64,000 nt of DNA from Raphanus sativus. Taxonomy: Eukaryota > Streptophyta > Magnoliopsida > Brassicales > Brassicaceae. The position numbers and the translations under genes were made by a program. The notes beneath the pieces were generated by a model. The model did not search any database. It had not been told where the DNA came from and worked only from the letters and a program-made list of their open reading frames with translations. Each line of letters begins with the position of its first letter. Positions within the stretch are counted from its first letter, which is position 1. Positions 55,282-64,000 of the stretch are shown here, piece by piece. The stretch spans positions 3,181,902 through 3,245,901 of the forward strand of contig NC_079512.1 in the NCBI RefSeq assembly GCF_000801105.2. Reading direction: 5' to 3'.

Positions 55282-56707
55282 TCATCCTCTGGCCTTGAGT
55301 TCTGCAAGCCTCCTTGACAGATCATCCTCATCGACTTTCTCCTCTGTAGCAGTAGGGATGGTATGGCCAGCAGCCTGAGGAAGTCCAACAGAGACTTCAA
55401 GACCGTAGTCATCTGCCACCTGCTGCATCAGGTTGTTGACGTCGCCTTCCGGAGTTGACAATGATGTCGAACCAGCCATTGCGTTCTCCATGAACTCAGC
55501 TTGCACCTCCATGTTCACAAACTGCTTCTCAAATGAATCCATCGTCTCTGACATCTTCTGTAGGTTGCCTGGTAAGAGAAACAATGAACAGATAAGAATC
55601 CCAAAGCTGTATACAATGAATCTACTAGCTATTCATTCTTTACTGATCATGCTAGTTTCCTCTTATGAGAAGAAGTATGCAACCGAGACTAAAGGATGAA
55701 CCTTTCTTATGCGTTCCATAAAAATAAAAACTTTCTCTCTACCCAATGAGAATCATCTACCTTCACATTAGCCTAATATGTCATAACTAAAACTTGATGA
55801 ATACTCATAAACTAAACCCTAATCAATGATTAGCAGCACATCAACATGCAGAGAACAAATACTCAAAACCAATCAATAAATGATAAGAACTTATATACAA
55901 CTCAATGAATCTACTTTGCTATTCACTCTCTTCCGTTCATGATAGCTTACTCTTATGAGAAGAAGTATGTAATTGAGACTAAAGGATGGACCTTTCTTGT
56001 GTGTGTCCATAAAAACAAAACCTCTCTCTATAAAACCAATAAGAATCATGCAACTCCACACTACCCTAAAATCTCATAACTAAAACTTGACGGAAACGCA
56101 TAAACTTAAACCCTAATCAACGATTAGCAACACCATCAACAGGCAGAGCCAATACTCAAAACCGATCATTAACTGATAAGAACACAAAGTTGTATACAAC
56201 ACAAAGCTTGAAGAAGTATGCAATTGAGACTAAAGGAAGCACCTTTCTTATGTGTTTGCATAAAAACAAAACATTTCTCTCTACCCAATAAGCATAAACT
56301 CCACATTAGCTTAATTAAACCCTAATCAATGATTAGCAGCACATCAACATACAAAATCACCATTTGAACGATGTATATATACCTGTGGCAAGGGAAGACT
56401 CAAGGGACTTGACGATGTTAGTCATCGATTTGGTGATGGTAGCCATCTTCGCCTGAGTGTCCAAGCGAGCCACAACAGCGTCGAGGCGAGAAGCGAGGCG
56501 GAGGTAGTTCATCTGCTCGCTACGCTTGCGGATCGCGTTCTCGGCGTAGATCCGAGCTCCGTCCATGTTCCCCTTCTCGATCGCCTTCTTAACCTTGAGC
56601 TTCTCTGCCTTCTCCTCCTTCTCGCACTTTCTCGACTGCCTCTGGAGAGACTTGGACGTGAACTTCAGGTCGAATATCTGATTCATCAGCTTGTCTGTGT
56701 TGCCCAT
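55282..56707 (-). CDS. VPS46.2: CHMP1/VPS46 ESCRT-III protein, unit B
   Basis: Two exons, 56707-56383 and 55568-55282; 203 residues, intact. I saw no residue difference from copy A; the nucleotide changes noted in the exons are silent. The C-terminal MIM1 motif is kept. The intron (55569-56382) is longer than in unit A because the internal repeat has an extra unit, and its donor is preceded by a short TA stretch. Silent-only change suggests selection on the protein, although the age of exon 2 is reset by the homogenised block. Confidence 0.94.
55610..56330. repeat. Three-unit tandem repeat in CHMP1 intron, unit B
   Basis: Units start at about 55615, 55903 and 56195 (the last is shortened) and share GAGAAGAAGTATG, GAGACTAAAGGA and AAAACCT/AAACATTTCTCTCTA words. 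Unit A has two. Confidence 0.8.
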
Positions 56708-58090
56708 GTTGAAAATCGATTCAGATCTATCGGTGGAGATTCCAATTAGATAATTAGGGTTTTTATTTGAATTTGGGGGAAAGGTCTCGACGCGTTTGTT
56801 TTACGATTTGTTCTTTAAGAAGAGATGATGACGAAGAAGAAAGAAGGAATCTAATATTTTAAGTGGGTCCCCTAGAAAAGTCAATTATAATGTTGGAGTC
56901 AACTTTGGTTTTCCTAATCCATATCAGACTTGGCTGGTTCAATCAACCGTGGTTTAGTGATTGTTGGTAGTATCCGGTTTAATATTTTATCCACAGGATG
57001 TAGCTTGCTAGGCAATTGCATATGCCTCAGCTAAAAAAACAAAGAAAAAAAAACTGAAATGTAAAAGTTGTGTTATGCTTTTGGAGATTCCTAACTCGTA
57101 GTTTGGAAGAGGTTCATTGATTGGTTTTTATTGGATCTAGATCTTTCGGTTAGATTCATTGATTGGTTTTTATTGGATCTAGATCTTTCGGTTAGAGGTG
57201 ATTTGAATCTATTTAAAACGTACTAATGTTTTAATTTGGTTCTAAGTTGGTTTGAGTTTTGGTTAACATAACCATGTAATACTCCCAAAATATTTTGATA
57301 TGGTTTAGTTCAGAATTTTAGTATCTAAATTACTTGATACTAAAAGACCCGAAAAATATATATAAATATCTGGAAAACTAAAAATAATATCTAAAAATCT
57401 GAAAATTTAATCGAAACTCAAAAGATGATATCAAAACCTCACAACTTAAAAAATATCCAAAATGCTATAAATATATTTGAAATATACAAAATAACTAATG
57501 CCGATAAAAAAAATTGGGTTATCATGTATCCTATCGGACGTCGGTAGAAACCGAACCAAACCGATCGACTCGCATGTCTAAATAAATATTATCGAATAGG
57601 GAAAAATGTACATATCCGAACCGAGAAGAACCAGATTTTTTGGGTTGATACCCATTCAGATTTTTAGGTTCGTGTTAGTAGCTGCAGAACTAGTTTGGAA
57701 TGATCATGATGTTTGCTTGTGCATGCCTTCCCTAACAGTTAACATTTTGTCATTTTCATCTTTAGCTTTTGGGATTTTTTTTTTTTTACAAACATGAATA
57801 TATGTCTTGCACAGGGTAATATAATTTAAATAAGAACAAATTCTTTAAAGCTACCCGTTCTTTTTTTTGATTAAAAAAAAAAGCTACCCGTTCACACTTG
57901 CAATATTTGGAGCTTTCGTTATGGCAAGTGACTTGGATAGCACGAAAAACATGTTTTATATGATAAGGCATCATGCACCGTTGTTTTTATCTCGCTTCAC
58001 TCAGTGATTTCTTTCTTGTGTTCGATTTCTAGTAATAACGTGCATAATGCACAAACTCAACGCTCTTGGTATGCGTTGCATATTTCTTTC
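56708..58090. other. CHMP1 promoter B, decayed GGTTCGG element and spacer
   Basis: The CHMP1 5' flank is followed by a 41-bp tandem duplication (ttcattgattggtttttatt at about 57115 and 57155). A degenerate GGTTCGG-like element (57110-57670) follows, then AT-rich DNA. No gene. Confidence 0.6.
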
Positions 58091-58094
58091 TTGT

Positions 58095-58276
58095 GTTCCT
58101 TCCATCAAGAAGGAAAATGGAAGATGGAACTAGACCTAGCTGCAATTCTCATCATGGAACATATACTCTTGCTTCTGAAATTCGAACTCTCACGTCTTGT
58201 CCCTGAACCTGAAGAGCCTGCTTGGGTTAGAGCCGATCGTGTGAAGAATGTGACACTAGTACAAGACATGTACTGA
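58095..58276 (+). pseudogene. Probable anoctamin-like (TMEM16, At1g73020-like) C-terminal remnant
   Basis: An open segment of about 55 codons ends in a proper TGA. It begins near [31 protein letters not shown], continues [14 protein letters not shown], and ends at VQDMY. The hydrophobic helix followed by a VPEEPAW-type tail looks like the last helix and C-terminus of plant anoctamin-like proteins. Arabidopsis has such a gene (At1g73020) next to VPS46.2, which fits the order here. The remaining exons are not present upstream (only CHMP1 flank and repeat), so this is a truncated relic or an isolated last exon. Identification is from memory of the family and position. Confidence 0.5.
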
Positions 58277-58299
58277 AAACAGCAACAACAAGACTCGGA

Positions 58300-60400
58300 G
58301 CAATGTTGACGTGAAAATAAATAGATTCAAAGAATACCGAAAGGCTTTTTGATATAAGTTATAATCATGGGTCTTCTAATATTTTCAATGTTTATGGTTC
58401 ACATCATCAGCAACAACTTGGAACATCTCTTATACTGTGTGTATAACAATTTGTGTACTCCACGAATGGTTGCAGGCTCTCGTATTATTAATTAGGAAAC
58501 TTTTCTCATTTATGATCAAAAGTCTTGTAAAGATGGAATTATTAGAACAATAATTTTCTCTTTTGGGTCAAAGATATGTGTTTTTCTTTTCATTTAAAGA
58601 TGATTTGTCAATTTCTCCTTTTTGGATTAGTGGAAAATTCTTTTCCGAATGGTAATCAGACTATCAAATTACCAAATGTGTTTTGTCCCTGATTGCAGTT
58701 TCAACGTTTTTATTTATGACGCTATATATTAAACATTTATATGCTTCCTCTATAATATAAAAACTAGATTAAGATATGTGCTTTGGCGGAATGAATGTTG
58801 TATATACGTACAGTTTTATGTATTACTATTTATTTGTGTTTTTTATTTATATTAAATTAGTGAGAGGTCACTGACTATTACTTATATATAACTAAATTGA
58901 TGCGGATATATAAATCAAAATAATCATTGTTTTTTACAATTATTTTATGGTAAATAAATCTAAATAATAATTTACGGAAATAATGAATAATATTTTTATA
59001 TTAACAATTAATTATATGATTAGTTTAATAAAAAAATATACTATATATGATGACACATGTCATGATTCAGCGTTGTAGTGTTTCTCTTTTAATATATAAG
59101 AGATTGTCAAAGATAGAAGAATCAAGCTGCTAATATGCTGTCAAAGAAGTCTTATGATGAAGATCAATATGTATAATTGTCAGCTTGTATGGCTTGTTGA
59201 TTAGGAGTGGACATTCATGTACCTATTTAGATTCGGTTCATATCTACTCGGTTTTGAGTTTTTGGGATTAAAGATTTCAGTTTCGTTCGAGTATTTATCA
59301 ATTTATGCTTGGTTCAGATCTTTGCGGGTTCGGATAACTCATTTAAATTATTTTTTAATTTATATATTTTTAATTTTCTCAAAATCTGAAAATAATAATA
59401 TATAACATATAGTTTGAATAATATATGCCAAAATGTCCAAACTTAACATAAAAGTTGACTTAACTTGAATATTTTGATGGAGAATCAATAGATATTTTAA
59501 GTATTTTAGTGTTTGTTATTTTAGATATATAATTTTGACTTTTGGTATGTATTTTTAAGTATTTTGGATAATTTCAAAATATCTTATATATTTTAGATAT
59601 TTTGGATATTAAATCTAAAATAACTAATATATTTAAGAGTATAAATTTGATTCAGATATATTCTGATACTCTTGGTTTTTTGGTTCGAAGTTCAGTTCAG
59701 GTTTTCTAGATGACAAAATTTTGAAATTATCCAGATATTTAACCAGTTTTAATTTTGGTTCGGTACCACCTTTTCGGATCATTTTCTATTCGGCTCTTCG
59801 AATTCTCAGTTTATGTACATCTCTATTATTGGCTATTTGTAGTATCCGTTAGTTCTCTAGAATGTTAAGTTAGAAAAAATAATCATATATACAGGACAAG
59901 TCTCAGAATATCACATGTAGGTTATTTGATTTGTATAATTGCCATCAAAATTAGAAAGGCGACAAAAATCAAATGTACTTTTTATAACACTCAACTTTAT
60001 TAGCTTTAATGTATTAAAGGTTTTAATATGTATAGGAAACGTCATTATTTACTAAATTTTTGGTAAATCATTATAAACATATAAACTTGCTAGTTCAAAA
60101 CTCAAAAGTTTCTTACAACTATAAAAACCAGCTATTATGAAGAAGAAGCTAATGTTTACAGGATTTATTAGAAATCCGTTGTCGCGAAGAGAGATTATCT
60201 GTTTAGTTTAGTTATTTTTTTTGGTAAAATTAGTTTAGTTATTTTCTTTCAGTTTAATTAGTTTTTATATGTTTTATCGCCTGATCTCGGTTTTGGAAAG
60301 AACGTACTCAATGTTACAGAGTGAAGTTGATAAACTGTATGCAAGACTATCATATAAACTGCATGAGCAAAGCCTAGTTTTGATATGTCGGATTTATACA
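58300..60400. other. AT-rich gene-free region with a decayed GGTTCGG element
   Basis: No gene. At 59200-59830 a degenerate element begins TTAGGAGTGGACATTC and ends with ATGTACATCTCTATTA; it is rich in GGTTCGG on the left and right flanks and AT-rich inside, like the hAT element at 22796. Confidence 0.55.
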
Positions 60401-60445
60401 ATAAACAAAAAAAATGTAAAAACTATTTAAAGCAAAAAAAAAACA

Positions 60446-60462
60446 TAAGGACTGCTTCTTAT

Positions 60463-60497
<35 letters not shown>

Positions 60498-60529
60498 CAA
60501 AAAAAAAAAAACATAAGAAGCAGTCCTTA
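60446..60529. repeat. Perfect hairpin with long T and A arms
   Basis: Left arm TAAGGACTGCTTCTTATG (60446-60463) plus 32 T; right arm A-run plus CATAAGAAGCAGTCCTTA (60512-60529). The 18-bp arms are perfect complements, extended by the T/A runs to about 31 bp. Confidence 0.9.
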
Positions 60530-60799
60530 CAATAACATGGAGTCATGGACAATTGATTGAATTCTCGTCGTGTTATGCATTAAAGACAACGTCGTGGCCT
60601 CTCTATGCAGTCACGACCAATTAATAAAGCATATGACAACTCTTTATTTATCAAAAATATTCCATTAATTTTATACAGTATCAAATGTCGTTTAATTTTT
60701 TTTACTACATAATGTCATTTTTACTGCATTTTCTGGATATAGAAGTTTTATTTCTGTTTTTTAACCTTTTTATTAGTGATATGATCATACTGAAGTGCA

Positions 60800-61513
60800 C
60801 TTATTATAGAACAATACTTAGATTCACTTCTAGGGTGAACTTTTTAAATTCACCTCACCTCTATTAACCAATTAAATCGCCACGTAGGATTAATGACAAA
60901 AAATATTAAATACATTTTTTAAAAGCCAAAAAATCTTTTAAATGTCATATTTAACAAAATTAATACCGCAAACTAAATTCTAAATCCAAACCGTAACTAT
61001 AAACCCAAACTCTATACCCTAAACCCAAATCCTAAGCCCTAAACCCAAACCCTATACCCTAAATTCTAGACTCTATACCCTAAAATAAAATTCTATATCT
61101 TAAACCCAGACACTAAACCCAAACCCTATACCCTAAAATCAAACTCTATACCCTAAATCCAAACTATAAACCCTAAACCCAAACCCTTGGGTTTAGAATT
61201 TACAGTTTAGATTTAGAATTTAGCGTTTGGTTTTAGGGTATAGAGTTTGGGTTTAGGGCTTAGGGTTTGGGTTTAGGGCTTGGGTTTGGGTTTAGGGTTT
61301 AGGGTTTAGGGTATAGGGTTTGGGTTTAGGGTTACGGTTTGAATTTAGGGTTTAGTTTGCGGTACTAATTTTGTTAAAATTGACATTTAAAAGATTTTTT
61401 GGGTTTTTTAAAATAAATTTAATATTTTTTGTCATTAAGCTTATGTGGCGATTTGATTGGCTAATAGATGTGAGGTGAATTTAAAAAGTCTCTAAGTATT
61501 GTTCCTTATTATA
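60800..61513. mobile_element. Foldback MULE-type element with 9-bp target duplication
   Basis: The element is 60809-61504 (696 bp), flanked by CTTATTATA at 60800-60808 and 61505-61513. Ends are GAACAATACTTAGA and its exact complement. The whole element is a large inverted repeat: arms of about 330 bp pair through the CGCCACRTA and TTTAAATTCACCTCAC segments and through telomere-like CTAAACCCAAACC units, with a centre near 61186. A 9-bp duplication fits Mutator-like elements. No coding capacity. Confidence 0.92.
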
Positions 61514-61713
61514 CTACAAAGAAAAAAAATAACTTGTTACCTATTTTCATATATGTGTGTCAGTGTGTGTGAAAACTTTAAACAGTAATGAAGCGAAGGG
61601 AGTATGAAACAAGATAGCAACGGCTCTTGTTGTATATGTCGCCGATCTAGACAATCAAAGTTCTCCACAGCCCACACACATCGAATGCCGTGTACGTAAA
61701 ATGTAACATATTA

Positions 61714-63357
61714 CTAGATTTTTGACCCGCACGTCCGTGCGGGTGTATTTTTTATAAAATATAATGCTATTTATTTTTCATGTTAATATTAGAGTTAGAA
61801 CAAAACCCTGAATCCAAAAAATTGAACCGATCCAAAAAAGTACTGAATCCGAGCCGAAATTGATTAAATATCTAAATTATTCAAAATTTTCGTATTTAGA
61901 GAATTAAAACCGAATCCAATCCGAACCAAAGTATTTCAAATACCCGAATATATTCGAAATAGATTTATATATTTATATATATATATATATATATATTATA
62001 TTTTTAAGATCTAATGTATATAAAATATCTAGTATATATATGACACTTTTAAGTTGGTTTAAATAATTGAAAATAGTCAAATGTAAATATCTAAAATAGT
62101 TAAAGTATATTTAAAAAACCAAAAATACTCAAAATAATTACTGATTTTCTATCCAAATATTTAAATCAAACTAATTTATATGTTAAGTTTGGGTATTTTA
62201 ACATATGTTATTCAAATTTATATGTAATCTATTATTTTGTTTATAGATTTTGAAAAATTTAAAGTATATAATGAATTTTTAAAAATTGTTTAAATGGGTT
62301 ATCTGAACCCGAACGAACTCGCAAATAACCGAATCGAATCCGAATCAAAATTTAGAAATATCCTAATGGTACTGAAATCTTTGATTCCGAAACCCGTAAT
62401 CCAAATAGACCCAAACCGAACCTGAATGGGCACCAGAACGCACACTCATAATTCACAATCTATTTTTCAATGGACCAAACATATAATTAATAGTATTTTA
62501 TATGTACTAATATATAAATAATCACATATATAATATTTTAAAAAATTTAATGTGAAATATAAAAAAATATAATTAAGCTGGTATATGAAATTGGACTTTG
62601 TATTGTATTTTTGTTAAATATATTGAAAACATTTTTATAATAATGGTTATTGAAAAATATTTTAGTAAAAATAAAATTTTGAATATATGTATATTTGAAT
62701 CTATTTTTTTGATATATAAATCAACTTCAAATTATTATTTTTATATATACATATGGAGAAATTGAGATTTGAGAATATACCTATTGCTATAGTTAGATGT
62801 TGCTTGATCGTAAGGTCGATATAATTGAAAAGATTCATATTATTAATCCTAATTTAGAAGGTTATATTTCAACAAATACGTGACATAAGTCAAAGATTTG
62901 GTTACATGAGCAATTTGTTTAAAGCCGTTGGTTTATTTGAAGTGTGGTATAGATGTAATGTTTGGTTAATCATTTAAATTAAATTTACTTGGTTTGATTT
63001 AAGTGAAACATGGTTTAGATCAATGGCATGTGATGGTAATTATTGTGGAAAATTTAGGGTCAAGTACAAAATGTACTTTAGTTTTAATAGATTAGATTCG
63101 TTATTATTACTATTATAGACCAAGATTATTGCACGATACTTGGAAACTTTAGCAGCTTTGTTAAGTGGGATTCGGGTTTTAATGGGACACGCATGACATG
63201 TCACACAGACAGAAAAAGAACGAATCTTATTCACACTTTAACGGTTCACACTTTAACGGTTTGATTACTTGACAACAAATAAATTTTATTTTTGAAAGCT
63301 TGGACAAAGAATTAATAATTGTTAATTAATATTATAGTCTTTTTAAAATATATTAGA
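61714..63357 (-). mobile_element. Probable Helitron on the minus strand
   Basis: On the minus strand a GC hairpin (ACCCGCACGGACGTGCGGGT, about 61725-61744) is followed by CAAAAATCTAG ending at 61714, with T next: a classic Helitron 3' end. A candidate 5' end, TCTAATATATTTTAAAAAGA, lies at 63357 preceded by A, consistent with insertion between A and T. The 3' end is strong; the 5' end is a best guess. The interior holds a decayed GGTTCGG-type element (61790-62440) and no gene. Confidence 0.65.
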
Positions 63358-64000
63358 TTTCGTCGAAGTTTAAAATTCTCAAATCTGCCGGCACCACTTT
63401 ATTCATACGAACCACCGCACATGATGCTAATTGCATTAAAATGAGAACATCTATCGAACTTTAAATTTTCATATTAGTTTTTTTTTAAGATTCTCAGCGT
63501 AGGGGACTTCACGAGCTTGTACTGATGCTGATTCCTGAATGACGTTAGTGCTGTTAGGTTAGGGAATAAGTGTGTATTTGAAGATACTGTTCACATGTGA
63601 ACTCATGCAAATGAAACTCATCAACGTGGAAATCATCGCAAGGCATACTTCCCGAATATCAACAGAGTATAGAATATACTTATTTTATGCATCCATATTA
63701 TCTTATTGAGTATTCATACTAAAACACCTTTAGCTTTTACCAAATTAAGTGAATAAGCATATGTATCTCTCTTTTTTTTTTTTTTCAAAATGCGTTTAGT
63801 GACACATGCGGTTTTGAGAAGAAAAAAGGACACTACTCTGTTCATATGTATTAGATTTGAAAAGTTAATTAAGGAAATTGTACGCAATTTAGTCATGTTG
63901 TCATAAAATACCACAGATTTGATAAAATTGTATGAATATGCGAAATACAAACGATTGTATCGCCAAACGTAAAATTATCTGAACTCTTTTAACTACGGTT
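63358..64000. other. AT-rich intergenic DNA at window end
   Basis: No gene or element recognised. Confidence 0.55.

Larger units (their letters stand above)
49680..57670. repeat. Tandem four-gene unit B
   Basis: Second copy of the LPA3 - GMC - jacalin - CHMP1 unit. Two genes are broken and two intact. Identity to unit A is uneven: nearly perfect for about 51825-55610, clearly lower on either side. Confidence 0.93.

Noticed and set aside
1..64000. tRNA or rRNA genes
   Set aside because: No convincing cloverleaf with A/B boxes or rRNA-like conserved blocks was seen on reading; a tRNAscan run would settle it.

Overview
This window is plant nuclear DNA, almost certainly from a Brassica (mustard family) chromosome. 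The evidence is AT-rich intergenic DNA, spliced genes with GT-AG introns, many plant transposon families, and host genes in the order of one segment of Arabidopsis chromosome 1. Naming from memory of Arabidopsis, the order CLE1 - GTE3 - TBL31 - At1g73130-like - At1g73120-like - LPA3 - mandelonitrile lyase-like - jacalin-like - VPS46.2/CHMP1B - anoctamin-like remnant matches the interval At1g73165 to At1g73020, with several intervening genes missing.

Layout. 1-1300: 5'-truncated LINE on the minus strand. 1982-7109: a complete, very young Ty1/copia element (near-identical LTRs, 5-bp target duplication) broken by one in-frame stop. 7115-9552: AT-rich, gene-free. 9553-24094: two tandem copies of a block holding a CLE peptide gene, a membrane RING-H2 gene (minus strand) and GTE3. 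Copy 1 keeps only the 5' end of GTE3 and has lost a zinc ligand in its RING gene; copy 2 is intact. The copies differ by clean transposon insertions: two hAT-type, one with a 9-bp duplication, a 2.66-kb Helitron and a GGAAT-rich insert. 25617-29157: TBL31 and a serine-rich gene on the minus strand. 30114-38072: a complete 8-kb CACTA element inserted in the 5' leader of a small LEA-like stress gene, so its TATA box and G-box/ABRE lie 8 kb from its ATG (38103).

40760-57670: a second tandem duplication of four genes: LPA3-like (minus), GMC oxidoreductase/mandelonitrile lyase-like (plus), a single-domain jacalin lectin (plus) and the ESCRT-III protein CHMP1/VPS46 (minus). In unit B the LPA3 copy has lost an internal exon and the GMC copy has a 1-bp frameshift, while the jacalin and CHMP1 copies are intact. 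A central block of about 3.8 kb is nearly identical between units although its flanks have diverged, which suggests gene conversion or a recent exchange. 58100-58276 holds a probable last-exon remnant of an anoctamin-like gene. The rest is gene-poor and contains a foldback MULE-type element (60809-61504), a probable Helitron (61714-63357) and degenerate GGTTCGG-rich repeats.

No operons, CRISPR arrays or convincing tRNA/rRNA genes were seen. The genes do not form one pathway; they are a syntenic housekeeping and stress-response segment reshaped by tandem duplication, transposon insertion and uneven decay of the duplicates. Exon boundaries were assigned by eye from GT-AG sites, reading-frame continuity and, where available, agreement between duplicate copies.
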